Below are positions 40,107-49,135 of a stretch of 64,000 nt of DNA, one piece after another. The notes beneath the pieces are model-generated. The model worked only from the letters and a program-made list of their open reading frames with translations, made no database searches and was not told the DNA's origin. The stretch is taken from the NCBI GenBank assembly GCA_021325095.1, contig JAJPHV010000112.1:248001-312000 (forward strand). Reading direction: 5' to 3'. This stretch comes from Chloroflexota bacterium. Lineage in GTDB: Bacteria > Chloroflexota > Anaerolineae > Aggregatilineales > UBA2796. The position numbers were made by a program, and so were the translations under genes. Every line of letters begins with the position of its first letter. Within the stretch, counting starts at the first letter, position 1.

Positions 40107-41582
40107 GTGTCGCTGCAACACCTCTTGCATATTAACCGGGAACGGAGCCAGCCGCTCTACCAGCAGATTGCCGAGCAGATCAAGATGCAGATCAGCGATG
40201 GCCGTTTGCCCGTCGGGACGCGCCTGCCGACGGTGCGCCAGCTTGCCAACACGCTCGGTGTGACGCGGCTGACGGTTCACAGCGCCTACAGCGAATTGCA
40301 GTCCGGCGGCTGGGTAGAGGCGACGGTAGGGCGCGGCACATTTGTGGCCGCCTCGGCACAGCCAGAAGGATTGATGACGGCTGCGGGCCGCAACCTGACC
40401 CCCGACGGCGTGCTGGACGACATGCGGCGCATCACCCAGATGATCGGGCTGCGCTCGCTGGCCTACGCCGATCCCGACCCGATGCTGTACCCGATGCGGG
40501 AATTCTGGGATTCAATGCTCAGTTTGCGCAACGATCCCGCCATGTTCCAGTATGGCTCGCCGCAGGGCGACCCGGTGCTGCGGGTCGAGATAGCAGCACT
40601 GCTCGGCGAGCAGGGCATCGAGGCCACGCCCGACGAAATCTTGATCACCTCGGGCGTCAGCCAGGGGTTGGCATTGGTGTGCCAGGCCCTGGCCCGCCCC
40701 GGCGACAGAGTGGCCGTCGAGCAGCCTACTTACCTGGGGCTGCTGCACATTTTGCAAATGCACGGCATCCAGGCGGTAGGTGTGCCGCTCGATGCCGATG
40801 GCGTGCAGTTGCAGGCTTTGGAGCGCGCGATTGTTGAGCAGAAGCCGCGCTTCTTCTACACCATCTCGCGCTTCCACAATCCGACAGGAGTCTGCCCTTC
40901 GCTGGAACGGCGGCGCGAACTGCTGGCGCTGGCGGCACGGCACAGGCTGACCGTCGTCGAGGATGACATTTACGGTTTGTTGTCCTTCGACGGCCCGCCG
41001 CCACCGCCGCTCAAAGCGCTGGACTCCGAGAACAACGTCATTCACCTGACCAGCATGTCGAAGGTACTGCTGCCCGGTATTCGGGTCGGATCGGTGATTG
41101 CGCCGCGACCTATCCACGAACAACTGCTCCCCCTGCGCCGCGCCAATGACCTGGTCGGCGCTCAGTTGATGCAGCGAGCAGTTGCGGACTTCTTACGCCG
41201 GGGGCGGCTCAAAGCCCACATACGGCGGACGTTGCCCATCTACCGGGAGCGGCGCGATGCGCTGATGCGGGCACTGTCCTACTGGATGCCGGACGGGGTG
41301 GAGTGGACTCAACCTGCGGGTGGCTTCTGCTGCTGGCTCACCTTGCCCGGCGACGAGGCTCTGAACGATCTGTACGCGGCTGCCCTCAGCCGGGGCATGG
41401 TCTTTACGCCCGGCGAGGTCTTCCTGGTCGAGCCAGATGACTGCAAGCACCTGCGGCTGTGTTATGCCAACCAGTCACCGGATACGATCCGAGAGAGCGT
41501 GGCGGTGCTGGCCGAACTGATCCGGGAGCGGATCGGGCATGGCGCGCACCGGAGCAAGCGTGACTGGGTTCCGCTGGTATAA
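40107..41582 (+). CDS. MocR-type GntR-family regulator with aminotransferase domain
   Basis: About 491 residues from GTG 40107, which has GGGAGG four bases upstream; ATG 40065 is also possible, and the frame before that is probably leader. Residues 1-75: GntR winged helix (QPLYQQIAEQIKMQISDGRLPVGTRLPTVRQLANTLGVTRLTVHSAYSEL). The rest is a type I PLP aminotransferase-like domain: YGSPQGDPVLRVEIAALL, ITSGVSQGLALVCQAL, FHNPTGVCPSLERR, VVEDDIYGLLSFDG and SMSKVLLPGIRVGSVI with the Schiff-base Lys. Such proteins either sense PLP-linked amino compounds as regulators or, in some lineages, act as 2-aminoadipate-type aminotransferases. AlaX follows by 24 bases. Confidence 0.88.
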   Translation: MSLQHLLHINRERSQPLYQQIAEQIKMQISDGRLPVGTRLPTVRQLANTLGVTRLTVHSAYSELQSGGWVEATVGRGTFVAASAQPEGLMTAAGRNLTPDGVLDDMRRITQMIGLRSLAYADPDPMLYPMREFWDSMLSLRNDPAMFQYGSPQGDPVLRVEIAALLGEQGIEATPDEILITSGVSQGLALVCQALARPGDRVAVEQPTYLGLLHILQMHGIQAVGVPLDADGVQLQALERAIVEQKPRFFYTISRFHNPTGVCPSLERRRELLALAARHRLTVVEDDIYGLLSFDGPPPPPLKALDSENNVIHLTSMSKVLLPGIRVGSVIAPRPIHEQLLPLRRANDLVGAQLMQRAVADFLRRGRLKAHIRRTLPIYRERRDALMRALSYWMPDGVEWTQPAGGFCCWLTLPGDEALNDLYAAALSRGMVFTPGEVFLVEPDDCKHLRLCYANQSPDTIRESVAVLAELIRERIGHGAHRSKRDWVPLV

Positions 41583-41606
41583 CCCTCCCTGCGACGAGGA
41601 CAACCG

Positions 41607-42329
41607 ATGACCACCGACCTTCTCTATCAGACTGACAGCTATCTCCGCGAATTCACAGCGACGGTGACGGCGGTAGACCCGGCAACTCACGCCGTGTTCT
41701 TGGATCGCACGGCCTTCTATCCGGGCGGTGGCGGTCAGCCCGCTGACCTGGGCGTGCTGCGCAGCAGCGGAGCCATCTATACCCTGGCCCGCGTGCAAAA
41801 GAGCGGTGACGACGTTGCGCACGTCGTCGCCAGTGAAGTCGTCCTGCCAGCCGTTGGCACAACCGTGACGGGCCAGCTTGATTGGGACCATCGCTACAAA
41901 TTGATGCGCACGCACTCGGCCCTGCACGTACTGTGCGGAGTGATCTTCCGCGACTACGGCGTGCTGGTGACGGGCGGCAACATGGAGCCATTAAAGGGCC
42001 GCCTGGACTTCGAGTTTGAGACACTCCAAAAGGAATTCGTCCAGCGGGTCGAGGCGGCCATCAACAAAGAGGTCGAGCAAGCCAGAGAGGTGCGCGTCCG
42101 CATCCTGCCTCGCCAGGAAGCCTTCCAGATTCCCGACCTGATCCGTACCAAGATCAACTTGCTGCCCGAAGGCATACAGCAGGTGCGGACGGTGGAGATC
42201 GTCGGGCTGGATTTGCAGGCCGACGGCGGCACGCACGTCCGCAACACGTCCGAGATCGGGCGCATCCGGGTGACTGACTACAAGAGCAAGGGCAAGATCA
42301 ACAAGCGCATTTACATCGAACTGAACTGA
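41607..42329 (+). CDS. alaX: Alanyl-tRNA editing protein AlaX
   Basis: 240 residues, the size of an AlaX-M protein: a free-standing form of the AlaRS editing domain that deacylates Ser- or Gly-tRNA(Ala). Seen: a short beta-barrel start with LDRTAFYPGGGGQPADLG, GQLDWDHRYKLMRTHSALHVLCGV containing the HxxxH zinc ligands, and VGLDLQADGGTHVRNTSEIG with a further His. The Cys that often precedes GGTH is Asp here. It shares a strand with the MocR gene and is probably co-transcribed. Confidence 0.92.
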   Translation: MTTDLLYQTDSYLREFTATVTAVDPATHAVFLDRTAFYPGGGGQPADLGVLRSSGAIYTLARVQKSGDDVAHVVASEVVLPAVGTTVTGQLDWDHRYKLMRTHSALHVLCGVIFRDYGVLVTGGNMEPLKGRLDFEFETLQKEFVQRVEAAINKEVEQAREVRVRILPRQEAFQIPDLIRTKINLLPEGIQQVRTVEIVGLDLQADGGTHVRNTSEIGRIRVTDYKSKGKINKRIYIELN

Positions 42330-42346
42330 CCTCTCTGCGCCGAGAT

Positions 42347-43564
42347 TCAATGGAACAGCGTCAGCCAGATTACGCCGACGGCGATAGTCAGAATCGTGAC
42401 TGGAACGCCCACCCGCAGGTAAGCGGCGAATGTCACCTGGACACCCTGCCGCGCCGCTACCTCCGCAACAATCAGGTTGGCAACCGAGCCAAGCAGGGTC
42501 AGGTTCCCGGCCAGCGTGGAGGACATCGCCAGAGTCAGCCACGCCTGCTGAGGATTCGGGAACGATGCGATCTGGGGCCGGAACAACAGCACGGCGGGCA
42601 CGTTCGAGACCAGGTTGCTCAGGCCAGCCGTTGCCACGCTTAACGCCGCCGTACCGCTGTGCAGCAGGGGAGCGGCTATTTTGAACAGCTGGTCGCTCAA
42701 TCCGGTCACCTCAATCGCGCCGGTCACGATGAACAGGCCGAAAAAGAAGGCCAGCAAATCCCAATCCAGCGCCAGCAACTTGCGGGGGTGCAGCCGGGAA
42801 GTGAGCAGCAGCGCCGCCGCCACAAAAGCCGAGGAGGCCACCGGCAGGCCGATCAGGAAAGCCACCAGCAGCCCGATCACCACCAGCACGCAGCGGATCA
42901 ACAGCGGCGGGTAGGTCTGCGGCTCCGGCAGATCGATGTGTTCCAGGCTGCCACGAAACTCGCCGGGGAAGGCCAGCACAATCACGCCCCAACAGATTGC
43001 CAATCCTATCAAAGCGACGGGGCCGAGGTGCAGCAGAAACGTCAGGTAGGGAATACCGCTGGCCTGGCCGATGATCAGGTTTTGTGGGTTGCCTGTGATG
43101 GTCGCCGTCGAGCCGATGTTGGCCGCCGTCGCCAGTCCGAGCAGGTATGGAATCGGGTTTCGCCGGGCGCGCAGGGTCAGATCCACCACCAGCGGTGTAA
43201 ACAGCAGACACACCGGGTCGTTCAGGAACAGCGCCGATAGTACGCCAGAGGCCATCACAATCAGCGCCAACAGCGTGCGCGGTGTGCTGGCAAGGCGCAG
43301 AACGCGATTGCCCACCAGCCGGAAAAAGCCTGCAATGCGCAGATTGACGTTGATGACCATCATGGCAAACAGCAGCGTCACCGTACCCAGATCGACAGCC
43401 GCAAACGCCTGCTTTTCGTCGATGGCCCGCACAGCGATCAGCGCTGCTGCGCCGGTCAGGGCAATCGTGGCCCGGTTCATGCGCAGGCGGGGAACCTGCC
43501 CGATGGCAATGGCTGCATAAGTGAACAGGATGATGGCGAGATCAATCCAGCGAATGGGGTTCAT
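42347..43564 (-). CDS. ArsB/NhaD-type anion permease (SLC13/IT superfamily)
   Basis: 405 residues with about eleven membrane segments. Characteristic of this superfamily are an early helix with MNRATIALTGAAALIAVRAID, FAMMVINVNLRIAGFF, LFLNDPVCLLFTPLVVDL (the NDxxxLxxTP helical hairpin), NIGSTATITGNPQNLIIGQASGIPYLTF (the first G-N-P-Q hairpin) and, in the second half, GLSNLVSNVPAVLLFRP and LTLLGSVANLIVAE. These pairs match ArsB/NhaD/CitM-type transporters. Substrate (arsenite, dicarboxylate or Na+/H+) is undetermined; no ars genes adjoin. It ends 17 bases from alaX, convergent. Confidence 0.87.
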   Translation of the reverse strand: MNPIRWIDLAIILFTYAAIAIGQVPRLRMNRATIALTGAAALIAVRAIDEKQAFAAVDLGTVTLLFAMMVINVNLRIAGFFRLVGNRVLRLASTPRTLLALIVMASGVLSALFLNDPVCLLFTPLVVDLTLRARRNPIPYLLGLATAANIGSTATITGNPQNLIIGQASGIPYLTFLLHLGPVALIGLAICWGVIVLAFPGEFRGSLEHIDLPEPQTYPPLLIRCVLVVIGLLVAFLIGLPVASSAFVAAALLLTSRLHPRKLLALDWDLLAFFFGLFIVTGAIEVTGLSDQLFKIAAPLLHSGTAALSVATAGLSNLVSNVPAVLLFRPQIASFPNPQQAWLTLAMSSTLAGNLTLLGSVANLIVAEVAARQGVQVTFAAYLRVGVPVTILTIAVGVIWLTLFH

Positions 43565-43611
43565 GGTGTGGTTACGCAGTTACTCAGGATGTGTGGAAGA
43601 CAGGCGAAAGT

Positions 43612-45327
43612 TCAGACCTTCTGGACGCCGTGCCGGGTTCGCAGCAGATGTGCGGTTTGCTCGATCTCCTGCCGCGCCTGCTGATCCGACCAGCCGAGCG
43701 ACGGAGCGACAACCACCGCCAGTTCTTCGAGCGCCGCCCGATCCACCTGCCCTAACATACCCAGCAGCGTGCGGCGCAGCACAAGGTCTTCCAGGTGGAT
43801 CACCCGTTCGCAGGTGGCAAGATATTGCACTTCGCGGCGGCTATAGCCGGGCACGTGATCGAGCGGCGCATCGTTTGCGGCGGCGATAAAGGCGGCGATC
43901 TCTTCGGCGTGTGTGCCATAGCGATCCAGCAGCGTTTCAAGGCGGGGCGCTGCCAGCCCGGTTTTGCCCTGTTGCGCCGCGACCCACTGCTGGCGCTCGA
44001 CGGGCGTCTGGGGGTAATTCTTGCCGCCGCCGATGGGTCGGTTCGCGGTCTGCGTTGAGCGCGAACGCCCCAGCGCTTGTAATATCCGATCTGTGACCTG
44101 CGCTGCAAAAGCGCGGTAGGTCGTCCACTTGCCGCCGACCAGCGAGTAGATCGGGAAAGCAAGACCGTTGCCCGCCGGGATGACGGCGCAGCGATGGTCA
44201 CGGCTGATCTGGCCGGGTGTGGCCGCGTCCATGCGCGGCAGGGGCCGCACGCCGCAGAACTTGAATACGATCTCGGAGGGGCGAATCGGGATCGTGGGAA
44301 AGACCTTGCGCACCGAGTCGAGGATGTACTCCGTTTCAAAATCGTCGCAAACTGCCGCGTCTGGGTCGTCTGCCGGAATGTCAGTCGAACCGGCGATCAC
44401 CTTGTCGTAGAACGGGTAGAAGATGCAGATACGGCCATCAGAATTGGTGAAATAGAGCATCTCGCCGTGCGTCGCCTCCCAGAGCTGGCGGTTGTCGATG
44501 ACCAGGTGCGAGCCTTTGGTTCCGCCGATGTATTGCGTGTCCTGGTGCAGCGTGCGATTGGTGAAGTCGATCCAGGCTCCCGTCGCGTTCACCACGATCT
44601 TCGGCCTGACGGGGAAAGTCTGGCCGGTCACGCCGTCGCACAGCGTGACCGTATTGCCTTCCGCATCCGCCACGCTGACGTAATTCAGCGCTCTGGCGTT
44701 CGGCGAGGCCGCTTCGGCGTCCATGACCAGTTCAAGGCACAGCCGCTCCGGGTAGGCAATGCGGGCGTCGTAATAGGTGGCCGTGCACACGATGTCGGGC
44801 GTAAGCTGCGGACGCTTCGCCAGGGCAGTGCGGCGCGAGTTGAACCAGTGACGAGGCATCAGACGTGCCCTGCCTGCGAAGGCATCGTACAGCGTCAGGC
44901 CGATCTCGATCAGGATCGCGCCACGATCACCGGGTTTGTTGCGCAGGCGGAAGAACTGCATTGCCCCGTGAACGAGTCCGCGCGTCCAGCTAAAGATGGG
45001 AATCGTGATCGGCAGCGGCCTGACGTAATGCGGCGCATTCCTGAGCAGGCGGCTGCGCTCCTTCAGCGCTTCGCGTACCAGCCGGAATTCGCTGTTTTCC
45101 AGGTAACGCAGGCCACCATGAATGATGCGCGTCGAGGCCGCACTGGTGCCGCCGCAGAAGTCCCCCTTGTCAATCAGCAGCGTATCGACGCCCTGCAAGG
45201 CCAGGTCGTACAGCACGCCGATGCCGTTGATACCGCCGCCGATGATCAGCACGGTCACGTCCGGTTGGTCGCGGAGATTGTCGAGAGCTTGCTGGCGTGA
45301 TGCTGTGTTCAAGTCAGTCTCCTGCAT
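43612..45327 (-). CDS. glpD: Glycerol-3-phosphate dehydrogenase (FAD, quinone-linked)
   Basis: 571 residues. The FAD-binding Rossmann motif VLIIGGGINGIGVLYDLAL lies at residues 29-47, followed by LIDKGDFCGGTSAASTRIIHGGLRYLE, the family's FAD/substrate segment. Other GlpD motifs are NATGAWIDF, TKGSHLVID, FYPFYDKVIAGSTDIPADDP and VGGKWTTYRAFA. The last 120 residues form the alpha-helical DAO-C domain (YLATCERVIHLEDLVLRRTLLG). It oxidises sn-glycerol-3-phosphate to dihydroxyacetone phosphate and feeds electrons to the respiratory chain. It overlaps the MFS gene stop by 14 bases. No glpK or glpF is present here. Confidence 0.93.
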   Translation of the reverse strand: MQETDLNTASRQQALDNLRDQPDVTVLIIGGGINGIGVLYDLALQGVDTLLIDKGDFCGGTSAASTRIIHGGLRYLENSEFRLVREALKERSRLLRNAPHYVRPLPITIPIFSWTRGLVHGAMQFFRLRNKPGDRGAILIEIGLTLYDAFAGRARLMPRHWFNSRRTALAKRPQLTPDIVCTATYYDARIAYPERLCLELVMDAEAASPNARALNYVSVADAEGNTVTLCDGVTGQTFPVRPKIVVNATGAWIDFTNRTLHQDTQYIGGTKGSHLVIDNRQLWEATHGEMLYFTNSDGRICIFYPFYDKVIAGSTDIPADDPDAAVCDDFETEYILDSVRKVFPTIPIRPSEIVFKFCGVRPLPRMDAATPGQISRDHRCAVIPAGNGLAFPIYSLVGGKWTTYRAFAAQVTDRILQALGRSRSTQTANRPIGGGKNYPQTPVERQQWVAAQQGKTGLAAPRLETLLDRYGTHAEEIAAFIAAANDAPLDHVPGYSRREVQYLATCERVIHLEDLVLRRTLLGMLGQVDRAALEELAVVVAPSLGWSDQQARQEIEQTAHLLRTRHGVQKV

Positions 45328-46606
45328 GGGCTTCCTGGAGCGGAGACAAGGCTACCGCTTCAGGCGCATCCAACGTTTTCAGTTCTCGCAGTTCCGGCCA
45401 GATGCGGGCCACCCCCAGTACCACCAGGATCGTGCCGATGCCGCCGCCGACCACCGCCAGCACCGGCCCGAACAGGGCTGCCGTCACGCCCGACTCGAAA
45501 CCGCCCAGTTCGTTCGACGCACCGATGAAGATGCTGTTCACGGCGGAAGCGCGCCCGCGCATGGCATCTGGCGTGTAGGTCAGCATCAGCGTCGCGCGTA
45601 TAACGACGCTGATGTTATCCAGCGCGCCCAGGGCCAGCAGCATCAGCATCGACAGCCAGAATTGGGTGGACAGGCCAAAGACGATGGTCGCCAGCCCAAA
45701 GCCCGCCACCGCCCACAGCAAGGTTCGCCCAGCGTGCTGGAACGGCGGCAGATGGGCGATCAGGATCGTCATGAGCAGCGCGCCTACCGAAGGAGCCGTC
45801 CGCAGCAAGCCCAATCCTTCCGGACCGACATGCAAAATGTCGGTGGCGTACACGGGCAGCAGCGTCGTCGCGCCGCCGAGCAGCACCGCCACCATGTCGA
45901 GCGTGATCGCGGCCAGGATGACCTTCGTGCGGCGGATGAAGCGCACGCCTTCCGCCAGCGAATCGAGCGTTGCCGATTTTTCCGACAGCGCCAGCGGGCG
46001 GCCCCGCATGAGCGCGACCAGTATCAAGAAGACAAGGCCCGCGCCCGCATCGATCAGATAAACGGGGCTGGCCGTTTTCAGCGCGGCCACGATCAGTCCG
46101 GCGCTGGCCGGGCCAGTGATGGCGGCCACCTGCCAGGCACTGCTACTCCACGTGGCTGCGCTGGTGAAGTGTTCAGGCGGCACGCTCTGCGGGAGCAGCG
46201 TGGAGGTAGCCGGGCCATTGAAGGCGCGCGCCACGCCAATCCCGAACAGCAGCAGGTAGACCAGCAGCAGCGGCCCCTGCGCGTAAGAAAGCGCCGTCAA
46301 CCCGACGGTGCACAGCGTCAGCACAAGCTGCGTGACCAGCACGATCCGCTTGCGATTGTACTGGTCGGCCACATGGCCGCCGATCAGCGAAAACAGGATG
46401 ATGGGCACAATCTGCACCAGACCGACCAGCCCAAGCGCCAGTTCGCTGTGGGTGCGCAGCCAGAGTTCCCAACCGATGGCAAAGGCCAGCATTTGCTCGC
46501 CAAAGGCCGCCACAAATCTGCCGACCAGCAGCAGGCGGAAATCTCGAAAACGTAGCGCAGCATAGGGATCGTGTGGCGAATCGAGTTGCCGAACCTCGGC
46601 GTTCAT
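45314..46606 (-). CDS. MFS transporter (EntS/MFS_3-like exporter)
   Basis: 430 residues, twelve predicted helices. ALRFRDFRLLLVGRFVAAFGEQMLAFAIGWELW near the N-terminus, GGHVADQYNRKRIVLVTQLVL with the signature loop between helices 2 and 3, FNGPATSTLLPQSVPPEHFTSAATWSSSAWQVA and TPDAMRGRASAVNSIFIGASNELGGFESG are typical of the MFS_3/enterobactin-exporter-like group. GAGGGAAG stands six bases before ATG 46606. It is upstream of, and overlaps, glpD; whether it moves a glycerol-phosphate-related compound or is just co-expressed is unknown. Confidence 0.9.
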   Translation of the reverse strand: MNAEVRQLDSPHDPYAALRFRDFRLLLVGRFVAAFGEQMLAFAIGWELWLRTHSELALGLVGLVQIVPIILFSLIGGHVADQYNRKRIVLVTQLVLTLCTVGLTALSYAQGPLLLVYLLLFGIGVARAFNGPATSTLLPQSVPPEHFTSAATWSSSAWQVAAITGPASAGLIVAALKTASPVYLIDAGAGLVFLILVALMRGRPLALSEKSATLDSLAEGVRFIRRTKVILAAITLDMVAVLLGGATTLLPVYATDILHVGPEGLGLLRTAPSVGALLMTILIAHLPPFQHAGRTLLWAVAGFGLATIVFGLSTQFWLSMLMLLALGALDNISVVIRATLMLTYTPDAMRGRASAVNSIFIGASNELGGFESGVTAALFGPVLAVVGGGIGTILVVLGVARIWPELRELKTLDAPEAVALSPLQEAHAGD

Positions 46607-46964
46607 GGAATGCTTCCCTCGTGTTATGCTTATCTGGCACTTCAGTTTAGGTCAGGGTCATTTGACCCAATGATCAAGGATTGGAATCAAAAAGCGGCCA
46701 GTATAGTGCCAGGCTATGTGGCATCGAAAAGACCGTGATCGCTATCGCGCACCTGTTGGACATAGGCGTGTACGAGAGGGACATGGGTCTATGATCTCCA
46801 GCCGCAGCATTATACCGCTTTCGGCGCCCGATCAATGCCCAATGTGTCGGAATCTTCGCCAATTAGGGGGCCGGGGTTTGCTCCACCGCGATGTAATGAT
46901 CCCGGTCACGGCAGCGACTAATGATCGGTGGTTGAGATCGCACCGGGATAAAGAAGATGAAGAT
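46607..46964. other. Non-coding gap between divergent MFS and moaA genes
   Basis: No gene is supported. Both promoters must lie here. Only the moaA promoter is clear (46965-46993). On the minus side TGACCC/TGACCT repeats (around 46645-46660) precede the MFS ribosome binding site, but no well-spaced boxes are seen. Confidence 0.4.
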
Positions 46965-46993
46965 TTGACAAATTAATCTGATCGCCCTAGAAT
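46965..46993 (+). promoter_or_regulatory. Strong sigma-70-type promoter of moaA
   Basis: A perfect TTGACA (46965-46970), exactly 17 bases, and TAGAAT (46988-46993) stand 24 bases before the TTG start. The expected 5' leader is under 20 bases, leaving no room for a molybdenum-cofactor riboswitch. Confidence 0.75.
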
Positions 46994-47017
46994 CGAGAAA
47001 ATTGAGGAGAAAACGCC

Positions 47018-47998
47018 TTGTCCCTGGATCGCTTTGGCCGCAATATTCACTACTTGCGGGTGTCGCTCACCGACAAGTGCAACCTGCGCTGTGTCTATTG
47101 CATGGCCGAGGATATGGTGTTCCGCCCCAACGACGAACTGATGCAGGACGACGAACTCCTGACCCTGATGCGGCTGTTTGCCGAACTGGGCTTCGACAAA
47201 TACCGCCTGACGGGGGGCGAACCGACCATCCGGCAGAACGTGGTCGAACTGGTGCGGGAAATGGCCCACATCCCCGGCGTGCGTTCGCTGTCCATGACCA
47301 CCAACGGCGTGCTGCTGACGAAGCTGGCCCGCCCGCTGGCCGAAGCCGGGCTGGAACGGGTCAACATCAGCCTGGACACGCTTGATCCGCAGAAGTTCAA
47401 GCGCATCACCCGGTGGGGCAGCCTGGCTGACGTGTGGAACGGCATCCTGGCTTCAGAGGAGGCCGGGCTGACGCCGATCAAATTGAACGCGGTAGTCGTG
47501 CGCGGCTTCAACGACGACGACGTGGCTGGCCTTGCCCGGTTGACGCTGGATCACCCCTGGCAGGTGCGCTACATCGAGATGATGCCTTTTGGCGACGTGG
47601 CCGATTTTGCGCAGAAGCAGGTCGTGACCGAGGCCGAAATCCGGGAGCGGATCGAGCGGGAATTTGGCCCGCTGGAACTGCTTGACAACGGCAAGCTGGA
47701 CGGCGAGGCCCGTCTGTACCGTATCCCTGGCGCGTTGGGCACGCTTGGCCTGATCAGCAGCGTGACGCAGCCATTCTGCGCAAGCTGCACCCGCGCGCGG
47801 TTGACGGCGGACGGCGTGCTGCGGCTGTGCCTGCTGCGCGACAAGGAAGTCAATTTGCTCCAACCGCTCCGCCAGGGCGCAACGCTGGACGACCTCAAGC
47901 AGATCATCCGCGATGGAATCTGGAACAAGCCCTGGGGGCACGGGCTGGCCGCAGAGGTCATTCCACTGTCGCGGGTGATGAGCCAGATTGGCGGGTAA
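47018..47998 (+). CDS. moaA: GTP 3',8-cyclase (molybdenum cofactor biosynthesis)
   Basis: 326 residues starting at TTG 47018, with GAGGAG 11 bases upstream. A radical-SAM enzyme catalysing the first step of molybdopterin synthesis. The N-terminal cluster motif is CNLRCVYC in LTDKCNLRCVYCMAED; KYRLTGGEPTIRQNV is the SAM-binding GGE region; the second cluster is bound by CASCTRARLTADGVLRLC (C-x2-C-x13-C). It lacks the usual C-terminal GG preceded by a long tail only in detail: it ends QIGG, which is the expected double glycine. No other moa genes are nearby. Its 3' end overlaps the convergent next gene by 41 bases. Confidence 0.95.
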   Translation: MSLDRFGRNIHYLRVSLTDKCNLRCVYCMAEDMVFRPNDELMQDDELLTLMRLFAELGFDKYRLTGGEPTIRQNVVELVREMAHIPGVRSLSMTTNGVLLTKLARPLAEAGLERVNISLDTLDPQKFKRITRWGSLADVWNGILASEEAGLTPIKLNAVVVRGFNDDDVAGLARLTLDHPWQVRYIEMMPFGDVADFAQKQVVTEAEIRERIEREFGPLELLDNGKLDGEARLYRIPGALGTLGLISSVTQPFCASCTRARLTADGVLRLCLLRDKEVNLLQPLRQGATLDDLKQIIRDGIWNKPWGHGLAAEVIPLSRVMSQIGG

Positions 47999-48632
47999 AT
48001 AGCTCCGCGCCGTCTCCGTAGTCCCGCACCAGCAGCGTGCGCGGGTAGCGGAGACACACCCCAAAGAACCACAAATCCCCAACGGCACTGCCCGCGTTCA
48101 CCGTGCCCATCAGCGCGACGACGAAGCGCAGCCCACCGCCCGTCAGTGTCATGCCGATCACCGTGCCGAGCGTGATCAGCACCAGCGGGGCCATCGCCAC
48201 GATCAGGTAGGCGTCACGGGTGAGGTAGCAATCGCTGGCTGAGGCATAAGCAACCCCCTTGCGCAGGTTGACGCCGTAGCGGGGTCGGATGCCAAACGAC
48301 TGGAAGGCCAGCCCATGACACAGTTCATGGACGCTCAACAGCACGAATACGAGCACCAGGGCCAGGATGGTCAGCGGCAGGCGTGAGGCGTCAGTCAGCG
48401 GCACGTCCAGCACAGGCCGCACGCCAAGCCTGTTCAGCATCTGATCGACGCCGAAAAAGGCCGCCGCGCCCATCGCCAGCGGAATCAAGCTGAACAGGTT
48501 GAGCAGGAGAAAGGTGCGCCGCGACTCTATTGCCAGCCGGTGGGCCAGCACGTAGCCAGGCGGCAGTGCCTTAAGCGCAGCAAAGCGCGGAAGGGGATCG
48601 TCAGCTTGTACCAGTGTTCCCATAACAGGCAT
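47958..48632 (-). CDS. DUF3267-like membrane zinc metalloprotease
   Basis: 224 residues. Two hydrophobic segments flank the active-site helix: LFSLIPLAMGAAAFFGV, then LTILALVLVFVLLSVHELCHGLAF carrying HExxH. A further two helices follow (YLIVAMAPLVLITLGTVIG, FVVALMGTVNAGSAVGDLWFF), with NxxxxxxD that could give a third metal ligand as in site-2-protease-like enzymes. This layout fits DUF3267/M50-like putative proteases. Substrate unknown. The C-terminus overlaps moaA in opposite orientation. A tRNA terminator directly precedes its start, so it probably uses its own, unidentified promoter. Confidence 0.78.
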   Translation of the reverse strand: MPVMGTLVQADDPLPRFAALKALPPGYVLAHRLAIESRRTFLLLNLFSLIPLAMGAAAFFGVDQMLNRLGVRPVLDVPLTDASRLPLTILALVLVFVLLSVHELCHGLAFQSFGIRPRYGVNLRKGVAYASASDCYLTRDAYLIVAMAPLVLITLGTVIGMTLTGGGLRFVVALMGTVNAGSAVGDLWFFGVCLRYPRTLLVRDYGDGAELFTRQSGSSPATVE

Positions 48633-48636
48633 TAAA

Positions 48637-48680
48637 GCAAAAAAGCTGCGCTTGTCCTGTGGGCTGGCCGCAGCTTTTTA
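48637..48680 (-). terminator. Intrinsic terminator of the tRNA-Ser pair
   Basis: AAAAAGCTGCG (48640-48650) and CGCAGCTTTTT (48669-48679) form an 11-bp stem; on the minus strand the stem ends in CGCAGCTTTTTTGC. It starts two bases beyond the tRNA-Ser(GCT) end. Confidence 0.85.
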
Positions 48681-48681
48681 A

Positions 48682-48773
48682 TGGCGGGAGGGCAGGGATT
48701 CGAACCCTGGTCCCGGGATTAACCGAGAAACCGCTTAGCAGGCGGCCCCAATCGTCCACTCTGGCACCCCCCC
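48682..48773 (-). tRNA. tRNA-Ser (anticodon GCT)
   Basis: Read on the minus strand: acceptor arms GGGGGGG and CCCTCCC (one G-T pair), anticodon loop CTGCTAA giving GCT, a long variable arm (TTCTCGGTTAATCCCGGGA), and T-arm GGTTCGAATCC. Discriminator G and an encoded CCA at 48684-48682. Length 92, as expected for a class II tRNA. Confidence 0.95.
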
Positions 48774-48796
48774 AATCGGGAAATATCAGCTTGTTA

Positions 48797-48884
<88 letters not shown>

Positions 48885-48912
48885 GGGGCAGACTGTCTCT
48901 TGCGCGCAGGGC

Positions 48913-48941
48913 AGTATACCATACCCATCTCGCGGAATCAA
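48913..48941 (-). promoter_or_regulatory. Promoter of the tRNA-Ser pair
   Basis: On the minus strand TTGATT (48941-48936), exactly 17 bases, and TATACT (48918-48913) with an upstream TGG. The start would be about 20 bases before tRNA-Ser(TGA). Confidence 0.7.
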
Positions 48942-49135
48942 CGGCGTGTTTCAGTCCGTTCCGCGCCATCTGTTGTGCGTGCCCGCTTACTCATCGGACT
49001 CTCTAGCGCTCCCCTAACGCACTTACTGCACATTCATTAGAGTATGCAATGGGCGAGAGCTGGCTTCAGCCCGTTTGATGTCTTCAGGCGAACGCACCAG
49101 TCCACTGTCTGGACTGAATGAATTGCCAGAGGCCG

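Noticed and set aside
41607-42329. Loss of function of AlaX because the Cys before GGTH is Asp
   Set aside because: I could not establish that this position is invariant in free-standing AlaX proteins, and the other zinc ligands are present.
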